Shown one piece after another: positions 35,953-46,604 of a stretch of 64,000 nucleotides of DNA. This DNA comes from Fusarium oxysporum f. sp. lycopersici 4287 (taxonomy: Eukaryota > Ascomycota > Sordariomycetes > Hypocreales > Nectriaceae). A model generated the notes under the pieces. It saw nothing but the letters and a program-made list of their open reading frames with translations. It did not search any database and was not told the origin of the DNA. How positions within the stretch are numbered: the first letter of the stretch is position 1; every line of letters starts with the position of its first letter. The translations under genes were made by a program, and so were the position numbers. The stretch is from positions 3,058,627 to 3,122,626 of the forward strand of contig NC_030990.1 of assembly GCF_000149955.1 (NCBI RefSeq), given 5' to 3'.

Positions 35953-36875
35953 TTCGGTTTAAGCCAGTGAAGGTTGAAATGATGGAGTCGGGAAATAAGT
36001 CGATTCGAATCTTTCAGGGCGCAAGTGATACACTGGTACTGCGGATCACTCCGCTAAAGGACCGTAAAGATCGATTGAAATGATGCCAAGAGTGTGGTCG
36101 GGTTTGAACGACGAAGAATTAATTGCGGTTGTGGTGTTGAGGTGAAGAACTTTCCTGGGGTTGATGGGTTGGTTACTGGTGCTAATGACGTCTGCCAAAC
36201 TTCCGCGACCTGACGCGAAGAGCAACCTAATGATCCACCGTGCTCGCTTGAAAGCTCTTTGTGGGGCAGTTTGGCATTTCTCTTTTGAGCATACTATGTA
36301 ATTCTACCTTGATATAAGATAAGCTTTTGGACCTCAGAAGACTCGAGACTGACTGTAAACAAGAGCGTAGGAAAACTGGTTAAAGATTTCACTAACTTTA
36401 TCCTAAGAAATTCTAAATCCATGCAGGTATTTTTGTCGCCTCAGATCAAGCTCTCAAGGTTTCTTCTACCATTTGAATAAGAAGGAAGATTCCATGGCAT
36501 TTTGACGACACAAATATCAGTGACAAAGAAAGTCAATAGTAGCCATTGAGCTTGGCGAGTTATCAAAAACGTTCTATCTAAGAGTGAACGATGGCCGAAT
36601 TTAGGTATGATGAAGCTTCTGCCAGTAAATAACATTGAATGCCTGACCGAGAGCGAGCCTACGTAATGTAAAAATGAAGGGCCAGCGACGTAAGAGCGTG
36701 AAACTGCAGATTGGCAACATATTTATCTAGGAAATGAAACATCAGCCAAGCAGATGATTTCCCTCATTGGTTTCGGGTTGAATGATCTTCGTCTGCGCAA
36801 AGGTGATGTAGCCCTGTTGTTTCATTGCTTCTCCATCGTATGCAAACGTACTGTCTTTACTTTGCTGATTCGGGT
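35953..36875. other. Intergenic, promoter of the RMD1-type gene
   Basis: About 0.9 kb, AT-rich towards 36300-36600. No credible gene. It holds the RMD1-type promoter (minus strand) and the 3' flank of the oxidoreductase gene. Confidence 0.6.
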
Positions 36876-38382
36876 TCAAGCATCAATAATCTTGACATCT
36901 GTCCTGAATCCAGACTTGTCCAAGCGGTCAACCAAACCTTGACCTAGGCACGCTGGTGTATAAGATCCGCCATCGAGCTCAATGTCGTCTTCAAGAATTG
37001 TTGCGGCAATCTCAGCAAGGAGCATTCCTGTCACTGTGGGCAAAACTGTCAATAAGAGTTCATGGCCGTTCTGCATTTCAAACTTACAGAAGTACATGCC
37101 ACCATGATACCACATACGGCAGAAAGCTGCTTTGCCAGCAGCCTTCTCCGAATCAGGATATGCGATGCCGCGATACTCGAGTTCATCTTTGGCCGTGTCC
37201 TCACGTTTAGCACCTTCCCCAGGCTGATATACACGCTTTTTGAGAAAGCTCCTCAATGGTGCAACTGATACGAGTAAGATCCCACCGACAATAAGAAGCC
37301 AATGAATAAAGATCCCATGGAGCCAGTTGCGGGCTTTCATATGTTCTACCCAAACGAAATTGGGACCATAAAACTCATCTTTGCGGGATGGCGTAGAGGA
37401 GAGGAGACCCCAGGTGCGTTCAACAACTGCAACATCAGTTGAATTCGTGACAGACGTGGTCTGGAGCCCAAGATTTGGTATGGTCCGAACGCCAAAAATC
37501 ATCTGGAGAATGGAGCTCCTGGGCCGTGTGGGCTCGTTGTTGCGGGGGATAGGTGACTGGGCATACGGACTACTAGCCTCCTTGATCTCCTGAAGCGAGA
37601 AGACATCCCAGATACTTAAGGCGGTAGCGAGTGTGCCACCGGATGGTGCCGAGCTATGACTCAGTTAGTTGTTTGAACTATTCCTTCTTGTTCAAGAGCT
37701 GTACTCACTTGATTTTGTGGAGAGAAACGACCACATCTCTTGTCTGAGAGCCTAAGTCAGTACGAATAGCCTTGGCCATGGTCCATGTGATGAGATCAGC
37801 GGGAGCGGACTCAATTCCAGCTTGTGGAATCAAGATGGCGCCTGTCTGTTTAGCAGTTGCTTCATATTTCTTGATCATCTTATGAACCCAAGCAGCTTCG
37901 CCGGTGACATCTACGTAGTGGGTTCCGGCCTCGGCACAAGCCTTATAAGCATGTTCACCGTACAGGCTATATGGTCCAATGGTGGTTACGATAATACACG
38001 TCTTCTTTGCCAGAACACTCAAATCGGCGTCGTTCAGGTTTACGACCTCAATGGCTAATTGTAATCATCAGCCTGTGGATTATATAGGATCAATAAGGAA
38101 TATTGTTGGGCGGTACCTGGTGGCAGTCGATCAGGGTTGAGCTCCCGACACTCTTCAACAACAGCCTTTAGCTTGGGCTCGTTACGACCAGAGACTGCCC
38201 ACTTGAGGTCAGTTGCAAGGTGCATTGAGATGTATTCAGCCGTCAGTTTTCCTGTGTAGCCTTTGATATAGTCAGAATTTGGCCATAGTCTTACTTAAAG
38301 GCTCAACTAGAAGTAAGAACTCACCAGTTGCCCCAAGGACAACGATGTCGTATTGACGGCCATGATTCTTGACAAGGGGCAT
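36876..38382 (-). CDS. Saccharopine-dehydrogenase-like oxidoreductase (trans-acting enoyl reductase type)
   Basis: Complement join 36876-37033, 37088-37653, 37709-38054, 38117-38260, 38325-38382; 423 aa. An N-terminal Rossmann fold for NAD(P) reads YDIVVLGATGYTGKLTAEYI, followed by DLKWAVSGRNEPKLKAVVEE and CIIVTTIGPYSLYGEHAYKA. AGTHYVDVTGEAAWVHKMI and LIPQAGIESAPADLITWTMA are typical of the saccharopine-dehydrogenase-like/SCCPDH group. A hydrophobic segment (IFIHWLLIVGGILLVSVAPL) suggests membrane or lipid-droplet association. The true substrate is unknown; lysine metabolism is unlikely for this branch. The last intron (54 bp) has no stop and a length divisible by three, so unspliced RNA would also translate. 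Confidence 0.85.
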
Positions 38383-39175
38383 TTTCAATCGGCAATTGAT
38401 TCGGGGAGGAATTAAATAAGACTTGATATTAGGGTCAATTGAAAGTAGACGAGAACAAAAACTTTATGTAGCCAATGTGAGTTGATAAAAGCGAGGTACT
38501 ATGTAGGACTGCGTTCGAGACGGTCAAGTTGGGGTTACTGTCTTTGGTATCATGATGCCGAGGGACGATCAGTTTGGCGGTGGTGGCCAGGCACCCTTGT
38601 AGGTGCTCAGAGCGTTTATTCCGCTCCTAACATTAGGATCTTATCTCGATAAGGTGGCGCTCATCAACAAACTTGGTCCTGAACGAATGAGATTTGATGA
38701 TGCCTTCACATGGGCTAAGTTGGCATGATAGAATTTGAACTTGAGCGAGGAAGTGTAGCAAAGAGCTTCACTCCGTTATTAAAGCATATGCCCTTCAAGC
38801 TAACTGACAAAGAAGTTTATTGAAAGTATCTTTCCACCTCGAAGATTGACGACCCTAGGTACCTCTATATAGGTACCTACCTCAAGAGACGTCTTCAAAT
38901 GAAAGAGATCACGAGTCATGTTCGAACAAGATCTCCAGTCTCGCCGAATCGAAGCACGTGAGCCCATAGGTTTAAGGCTTTCACTTCGCCGAGGTTCTTC
39001 CGATCATATCAAAAAAAATTCAAGAAAGTGGGACCCACTCGCTTCCTGAATGGGCTTGCCCTAAGAACCACAAGTTCTTTCCTCTGCAACATTCAGTGTC
39101 AGCCTCCAACAGTCGAGCAACATTCACCTCCGCCGTCTTTATTCCTTCCAAGACGTCCGACACATAACCTTCAAG
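38383..39175. promoter_or_regulatory. Divergent promoter region, oxidoreductase and eL43
   Basis: 793 bp between divergent starts. It contains two copies of the palindrome AGGTACCT six bases apart (38857-38864 and 38871-38878) and an E-box CACGTG at 38955-38960. It ends in a pyrimidine-rich leader before the eL43 ATG. Regulatory function is inferred from position. Confidence 0.5.
38955..38960. promoter_or_regulatory. E-box CACGTG upstream of eL43
   Basis: A perfect CACGTG about 216 bp before the eL43 start. Cbf1-type bHLH factors bind this sequence and control ribosomal protein genes in some yeasts. A single six-base match could be chance. Confidence 0.3.
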
Positions 39176-39838
39176 ATGACCAAGCGAACAAAGAAGGTCG
39201 GTGTTACGTATGTATTGCCCTTCAGCTCAAAACCAGAGCAATGACAGCTAACAAGTTCGCAGCGGTAAATACGGTACCCGGTAAGTTTCACGACGAAAAT
39301 CCCATATCCGAAGCATATCGACAACGATTTCCCTCTGCTCTCTTCCGTAACGCTACCCGCGGCTCTCTTCCTGGTCCCGACAACTGTTTCAAAGGCAGGC
39401 GGTGGACTAGGGTTCGCACAAGCTAGGCCACAGATACAGATGGGGGAGTTCCACGAGTAGGCCAAGGGCGGCACGAGGCAGGAGGGGAGATTGGATATGC
39501 AACGACTGGGTAGACTGATACCACCGAAAACTAACATCTTGGTCTCTAGTTACGGTGCTTCCCTGCGAAAGCAGGTCAAGAAGATGGAAGTCACCCAGCA
39601 CGCCAAGTACACCTGCACTTTCTGCGGAAAGGTCACCGTCAAGCGACAGGCTACCGGCATCTGGGATTGCAAGTCTTGCAAGCGCACCGTTGCTGGTGGT
39701 GCTTACACCGTTGCGTTCGTTCTTCCCACTCTATCGAATAATGCATATAAGGATGAACCACTAACCAAGAATAGCACACCTGCTGCCGCCGCCATGCGAT
39801 CGACTCTGCGACGTCTCCGAGAGATTGCTGAGGTTTAA
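39176..39838 (+). CDS. RPL43: 60S ribosomal protein eL43 (L43/L37a)
   Basis: Exons 39176-39207, 39263-39280, 39550-39714, 39775-39838 give 92 aa, the usual length. The sequence begins [20 protein letters not shown] and carries the zinc ribbon: YTCTFCGK with WDCKSCKR supplying four Cys. It ends in [13 protein letters not shown]. The second exon is only 18 nt and the second intron (269 bp) is long for this genome. The last intron (39715-39774, 60 bp, donor GTTCGT, branch CTAAC) has no stop and keeps frame; splicing it gives the conserved junction [16 protein letters not shown], so it is real. Early introns and a long first-intron region are typical of fungal ribosomal protein genes. Confidence 0.95.
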
Positions 39839-42046
39839 GGATGGACTCTAGCGGAAGGAGAAAACGGCTTTGCTTTTCGGTATGGTGTACGGGGGATATG
39901 GATTTCGTGCCTACACTACGAGTTGACGATCTGGACGTCAACACCCGATCTTCGATCACATAGAAGCCGATCGATTAGCAATGAACAAAAAAGAATTGCA
40001 GGCTTCGGACCCATTCAACAACTCTCCCGCCCCGTGCAAGTACAAAATTAACAGAACTTTGTTGTCATCTTTCAGCCATCACAAGAGTCTACTCATCGCC
40101 CAGAAACTGGACCAAGCGATACGAACAGGCCGGTTCCCAAGTGTCTACATCATGAGCTCCATGTCAGGACCGTATCTTGCGCCGCAGCAGGTTCTCCGTC
40201 ACTCTCGGCTGCGTACAGTGGGGCTCACAAGTGTGGTAGAATATTCTTTTTGAAGTAACCAGAGCCGATTTCGACAACATTCATGTCTGATCCGATTCCC
40301 CTTGAGGGACCTGAGCTGCGATATCTCTTCCTGCCTCGGATCAGCCTAAATATTTGAACTCTCTTAAACCCCATAGTACGACCTTGATTGGGCCCATTAT
40401 TTTCTGTAGTCTGAACTTCTGAACTCTTAACAAGACATAGCTGGCAAGAGACACATGTTGCGGGCAGAAATATGATTCATGCGGTTTTCAGCGATAAAAC
40501 ACGCCCGGCTAATACACTGGGACATTGTCGAAGCAGCTAAGCAAAACGTATTGTGGAGGGCAGTATGATAAGTGGAAGTCATATATACTCAACATGGACA
40601 GTGTCTTGCCACGAGATCTGACGGTAAGTCTGGTCTGTGGGATGGATTCTGACTTCATGGGCCATGGCCAGTTTGCATCATATCTTTCTGGGTTTCTGTA
40701 TTTCACTAAATTTGGGTGCCTGCCGTCCCAGTGTTGATCTTCAATTGTGACTCAAGATACTGCCACCCTTGACAGTGTCTATGGATACGTATCTTTCACT
40801 CATTAAATGTGCTGTGTTATTGTGCAGCCACCCGTGAATCTCCCTCGCTTGAAGCACTATTCTGTATTTACCAGCGTGCCAGGAGGGACACGGCAAGTTC
40901 TCCTTTGGTAAGTTTATGTCGGACAGACTGACTCGTTCCTGAGATCCATTCTCTCGATGAGATTCAGCTTCTACATCAGTCGATAAATTCCACTTCGTTT
41001 CTTCCACTCTGAGTATATTTACTCAAGCTCCGCTGTATCTTGGCAGGCGTTCAAATTCTCCCTTAAGCAGAAACACAGTGTGCCTTGATCACTATACTTG
41101 CCTGCAATCAAAGCACCTCTTACACTTTCTTTTTGTTTGATGTTCATGAGCTGCCTCCTTCAATATTGAGTTATTAAAATAATATGTCTGATAGTGGTTG
41201 CTGGCCGACTACGGTCTTGTGCATACTTACCCCTGTCCAGTGTAAATAGAACTACCTAATTTAGGGCCATGCACTCACAGTCAATCGCGCCAGCTTGGAA
41301 CAAAAAAAGACACCATTTGCTGGGCCGAATGACCAAGGACGGACGGTATCGAGTCCGGGACTCGGAAAACAGATGAGGGGGAGTCGAAGGGTAGAAGTCA
41401 CGATGTTCTTCTACACAGCATAGGAATAGTATAAAAAGGACCTACACGGAAAGTATTGAGAATTACCTACCTACCTACCTACCTACTACCTAGATACCTT
41501 GTACGTTCTAACGCGCCTGTGTCCCAAATGCCTACCTCTAGGTACGGTAATCAAACCTGACGCGACCAAGAGTCATCCGTCATCAGGGTCTCTCCCCACC
41601 GTGCATTTGTTTTGCTCTGCAGGCACATAACCTAACATTTATTTCTACCAGGCGTGGCGCTGATCCAGGACGGGGGAGCGCTCATTGGCCCCGATCACGT
41701 CCCTGCCAGGCTCCTAGGCTCCTTGAAAACATCCATTCCACTAGAGCTGGATCTCTTTTTCTTATTTTCCTCTGCCTTTGCCTGCAGGGCTCCTGTCCAC
41801 TAATGCATCACCATTCGGGTGTCAACCTAAGCCAGCCTGCTAAGTTACGGTACTTTGCCCCCCCAAAAACGAGCCATCCCGCCTAATCCATCACGACGGG
41901 ACCTCTCCATCCATCCCATCCCATCCCATTCCCTTTTACCACCATCACCGCCTGCTCGAATCGACGGCTCGCCTCGACTTTAATTCACTCGATCTTATTT
42001 TACATGTTTTCATCAAGATACGATCTGCGTTATCAATTTCGACATC
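39839..42046. other. Intergenic, promoter of the RING-PHD gene
   Basis: 2.2 kb without a credible gene. It contains an ACCT tandem repeat near 41465, a TACCTCTAGGTACGGTA motif near 41531, a TATAAAA-like sequence near 41430 and a CATCCCATCC run near 41911. It closes with a CT-rich leader before the start at 42047. Confidence 0.55.
41465..41486. repeat. (ACCT)n microsatellite
   Basis: Five and a half tandem copies of ACCT (also readable as CTAC), followed by TACCTAG. It lies about 560 bp upstream of the RING-PHD gene. Confidence 0.85.
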
Positions 42047-44132
42047 ATGTCTGAAGCGGAGCAGTGCATCATATGCCTGGATCCTCTGCCCCGACCCTCG
42101 GCTGCCCTCCAAGCTCCAGCTGCCCTCACTGTAGCTGCGAGTGATGCTGCTGGTGGTGTTTCTGGCGGCGAGCCCGCATCCGCACCCGAGTCCGCACCTG
42201 TTCCTACCACAACCTCCACAGCCTCAGATGTTCTTGAGAATGACTCCAATTATCTGAACATAGTTGCGTCACTTGACGGGTGTAATCACATTATTCATGA
42301 TGCATGTATTCGTTCCTGGGCGCAAAAGACAAACACATGTCCAATTTGTCGTAATCCCTTCCATTCAGTTCGAGTGTACAACGGGGTCGATGGTATGTCG
42401 GAAGCTTATCCTCTTACTTCACATATGTCCATCCACTAACCCTTTCTTTTCTGCAGGTACCGCCATTTCGAAATACGATGTCCAAGATAAAAAACAGGTT
42501 GCTGAATTCGATGTAAGACAGTGGCTTGGCGAAAACCCCGAAGACGAAGAGGAGGAAGAGCAAGGCAACCCATGTCCTATTTGCAACTCTTCAGAGAGGG
42601 AGGATGTTCTTCTCCTGTGCGACAGCTGCGATGCGGCCTACCATACGCATTGTATAGGTCTGGATGCCATTCCAGACGGTGATTGGTATTGTATGGAGTG
42701 TTCTCACCTTTTTCAACTGGTGGAAGAGCCAAGGACCACTGAATCTGGCGAACAATCTCCTCGTCCATCATACGTGCGACGTCCGAACCCCCGAAACGTC
42801 CGTGGTTACCACGTACGAACTAGAGCACGATTAAGGCGAGCCCGTCGACAAGCTCGAAATGTTGAGTGGCAAGGCGCCTGGGGTCAGTTCTCCGGGCGAT
42901 TCTACGAGATGAGCGACTTGGATTTGGACAACCACGATGATGAGGATGAGGAATTAGAGCAATACAGGAGATTCCAGGAACTCGGGCGACGCGAACTCGA
43001 ACGCTGGCAGCAAAGAATGGACATTGCCCGCCGTCTGGGCGCTCGTGACGTATTTATAAACAACATACCTTCTGCTATCAGCGAACGGCTTCAGTCAGCA
43101 CCGGAGCCAGTACAAGAAACGGCTGACGAAAGACGAGCTTGGGGCGCTTTGGAACGTGCTCGCGAAACAGATGAACCCAGCACCACTTCTCGCAAGCGCA
43201 AAGCACGGTCTGTGACTGCGTCTCCTCGCGAACCTGTTCAAGAACCCGAAAGGAAGCTCAAGCGCCCTCGAACACGTCGCTTGCCCACCCAGAATGGTGA
43301 AGGTTCAAGCTCTGTATCTTCTCCAGCGCCGGCTGGGCCCTCGTCAACACGAGCTGTCCCCAATGGATCCTCATCCAGAAATGGTACTGTCGACCATAGC
43401 AGTATCGACCCTCCCTTGGTTTCCTCACTACTGAAAGAACTCGAGCCCAGCATCATGTCTGAGGACGAAACAATGACTACCAATGGGTGGCGGCATGCGC
43501 CAGAGGCCTCATCCCCAGCCCTCTCACCGGCGATATCTCCGTCCCCATCAAACTACAGTAGCCCACGGGCTCTTTCTCTTACCCCTCCTCCTATGCCAAA
43601 CTTCAACGGCCGACCAACTTCACCAACACTCTCGCTCAGCAGTACTATTCAACCTCGTTACGCCCCCGCAAATTATTCACCTACTCGTTCAAATCGTGAC
43701 CACAGCGACTCAGAGACGCGTTCAACCAGACCCCATGCAAACTATTCCCCGACACATACAAGCAATGACCAGTCCGATTCAGAGACACGCTCGGTGAAGG
43801 TCCCAGAGAGCCGACCGTTAGAACTACGACAACCACGGCCACGCCGTCCATCTGAGGTACCAGCACAAAAGGAGGAGCAACCGTCAGCAGACTCCAATAT
43901 CACCCAGGAAGATAAGATCAGCATAAATGAGATTGTCAAGGGCGCATTACGACCACATTGGCGGTCTAGAAAACTAACAACGGAACAATACTCGGTTATC
44001 AACAGAGATATTTCAAGAAAGCTTTATGACGAGGTGAAAGGCGCGGCATCATTGAGCGATGAAGCCCGACGGCAATGGGAAAACAGAGCAACTAAGGAGG
44101 TTGCTCAAGCAGTTGCAGAATTGTCTGCTTAG
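42047..44132 (+). CDS. RING-PHD ubiquitin ligase, Asr1/PHRF1-like
   Basis: Exons 42047-42392 and 42457-44132 give 673 aa. A RING finger spans 7-101: C7 and C10 (EQCIICLDPLP), then C79, H81, H84, C87, C98, C101 (GCNHIIHDACIRSW, NTCPICRNPF). About 68 residues rich in Ala, Ser and Pro separate C10 from C79, an unusually long first loop. A PHD finger lies at 155-197 (CPICNSSEREDVLLLCDSCD to DGDWYCMEC). A long disordered Arg/Ser/Pro region follows. The C-terminus (INEIVKGALRPHWRSRKLTT, then EQYSVINRDISRKLYDEV) resembles the C-terminal block of PHRF1. RING plus PHD is the layout of yeast Asr1, which ubiquitinates RNA polymerase II via its phosphorylated CTD; that role here is inference. Confidence 0.82.
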
Positions 44133-45001
44133 CTTAATGATAGAATGAATCAAGGCGGGAAACAAGAGTTAAGCAGGCGTTCAGGCATCATCAAGGGGAT
44201 CCATGTGGTTTGATACCCAGCATCTTTCGAAAGGCGGGCATGATTCATTGCATTTTGATAGCGTGGTGTCACAACGGAGTTGAGATCGGGTATCAACGCG
44301 AGTTCGATATATGTACAGATATCATAAGTTCGGGTCATGTTTGCATATGGCTCTTATGTCACTAGGTAGTCTCTTATTCTAATACGACCTTCTCATTGGC
44401 GTATGCCACTTTGTTTGTTTGGTCAATGTCATTGAGAATGGTCACCTTTAGCTGACAGAGCGATCGGCTTGGATCCAAAGTCTACCACATGTAAGGCGTT
44501 TGTTTCTAATGGGGCGTAGCTACAAGTACTTGAAACGACTCCGTTAAAAGGAGTAATAGTTTAGTCGGTTATCAAACCATATTGAGATGACACGAAATGT
44601 CAGCAGTATCTATCTAACAGAACCCGGTAGGATAAAGAATTTTCTTGCAGGCCCCGCTAGCGAAAAAGACTGCGGAATTCTTCTCGGCACACGTAAATGA
44701 TCGAGACGTTCTGGAGGTGGAAACAGGTCTTGACGATAAGGAAATGGTGCCTTGAGAGGAAAAGAAAGAAGAAGAGGAGACAGAGGCTAGGAAATTTATT
44801 TTAATGATATATGTCTTGTTGCCTCAGGCGCGAATAATTCATCGACTCTGGGGCCCTCCACTCGGGCCTGTCGCTCCGCGGTACGTACCGTCCAGGCCCA
44901 GACGAAAAGTTCGTGAAGCCGCTGTTGAATATCACCATCCAGCTTCGATCACCGAGTCGCAACGTTCGGGAGTCACAACCCACGGAGCGAAGACAGACAG
45001 C
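44133..45001. other. Intergenic between the RING-PHD and mL46 genes
   Basis: About 0.87 kb, tandem orientation. No credible gene. It should contain the mL46 promoter; purine-rich AAAGAAAGAAGAAGAGGAGA near 44760-44780. Confidence 0.55.
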
Positions 45002-46174
45002 ATGACAGCTTCAAGCCGGGGTTCGAAAGCCGCTCAGGCTGTGCTATCTAGTGAGTCCATACAATTCCCTCATCTGTCCTGCTCTTATGCTCAACAATTG
45101 ATCGCCTTTAAACCCACTACAAGACTCATATAACTAACAGAAAACATCTCAGCTTCTCCTAATCTGTGCACACGATGCGCTTCCTCTTCTTCTGTATCTA
45201 GATACCCAGCACGGCTCTACTCATCTCTCGCCGCAGCCGTAGCGAAAACCCCCACCGATACCTCTACTCCTGCACCCGCTCGCTCTCCGCCGCCCTACGA
45301 CGTTCGCTCTGGTGTAATTCTCACGCGACCACCTCTGGTGACACGGAAACTCCATCCTTTTGAAAATGCTTTCTTTTTCTACCAGAAACGTCTCGAAGAA
45401 CGTCTCAACACCCCCTTTATCACGAGTATTTACTTCAAACCTGATACGGCTCGCCGTCTAGACTGGAACATCAAGGTCCAGGAGCGCAAGGGCACAGTGG
45501 CCAAGGAGCTGGGTGTCTACAATGGAAAGAGTTCCAAGGCGTGGGATGACGAACTCAAGGTTGGCGATGAGCTTAGCAACCAAGAGACTATCGTCAAGTC
45601 CTTGCTCAGGGATGCTGAGGCACGTGTCAGTGATGATGCTGAGATTATCGCTCCTGAGGATGTCATCCCCTGTTGAGCCTCCTGCGGATCGTGTGACTGA
45701 AGCAGATCGTAAGGGTGATGTTCAAAGACTGGATCGTCAACTCGATCGAACCCTGTATCTTGTGGTTAAGGGTAAGGACGGTTGGGGCTTCCCCGCTGAT
45801 GTGATTCCTAAGGATGAAAATCTTCATGAGGTAAGACATGTTCGAAAAGGGTTGTTGGATAGTGCTAAATCTTCCAATAGTCCGCCAAGCGAGTCCTCGA
45901 CCAGGCTGCTGGTGTCAATATGAACACATGGATTGTCAGCCGCGTGCCAGTCGCCCATGTCGTCTCACGACCCAAGATGACTGCCGACGGCGTCGTCGAG
46001 AAGAAGGGTGAAAAGACATTCTTCATCAAGGGCAGGATAATGGCTGGTCAGGCTGATCTTAAGAATAACCCCTTTGGCTACACCGAGTTCAAGTGGCTGA
46101 CTCGCGAGGAGCTGGAAAAGGAATTGCCAAAGGATTACTGGAAGGGGGTACGAAACATGATGACTGATCGGTAA
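45002..46174 (+). CDS. MRPL17: Mitochondrial large-subunit ribosomal protein mL46 (MrpL17), with a one-base frameshift
   Basis: Exons 45002-45050, 45141-45830 and 45881-46174; about 343 aa once one extra base is allowed for. The N-terminus is Ser/Arg/Ala-rich (SSVSRYPARLYSSLAAAVAK), a mitochondrial presequence. The family core reads LVTRKLHPFENAFFFYQKRL, then QRLDRQLDRTLYLVVKGKDG, GWGFPADVIP and, in the last exon, NTWIVSRVPVAHVV and LTREELEKELPKDYW, a Nudix-like fold. After EIIAPEDVIP the given frame stops at TGA 45674-45676. One base fewer in the CCCC run at 45667-45670 restores VEPPADRVTEADRKGDV. Intron 1 has two in-frame acceptors 12 bp apart (exon from 45141 or 45153). It is convergent with SMC3. 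Confidence 0.9.
45667..45671 (+). other. One-base frameshift site in the mL46 gene
   Basis: The frame changes by +1 at a CCCC-T run. The upstream frame ends IPC-stop; the frame one base on continues VEPPADRVTEAD, the conserved mL46 segment. Excising GTTGAG...GAAGCAG as an intron would be only 34 bp and would delete conserved residues. Confidence 0.8.
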
Positions 46175-46604
46175 CTATAGAGGTTGGGTAGAACTGGCAG
46201 TGCCGTTGCTGCGTGTATAATTATCATGTATACTTGCTGTACACAAGAATCAAGACGTCAAAACATGTCACTTGGGTTTATTTCTGCACGTTTGTCCTCA
46301 GCTGCGATAACCTTGTGTCAAGCCAGAATACCGTAAGAGTAGGTCAAAGAGGAATCCATCATATTCATGCAGTCACTGAAAATGTTCGTATGGGTATTTT
46401 GGGACTCAAGAAGCTTAGTCGTCTCGTTGGGATTGGTAAAAGCTTCACGCCTAATTTCGTTCCATCTAAGAACAACAGCCTAGAAAGTCTCGACTTCATC
46501 GTAATCGCATAAGGAATAAATCTTAAGCCGCCCAACGCCATTCCGTCGTCCCCAGGTATAGTCTTTACAAGCCTCTTTGATTACAGTCCCCCATTTGCAT
46601 CCTC
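46175..46604. other. Convergent intergenic region, mL46-SMC3
   Basis: 430 bp between 3' ends. A 99-codon open frame at 46213-46512 has no domain and is taken as chance. No other feature. Confidence 0.65.
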
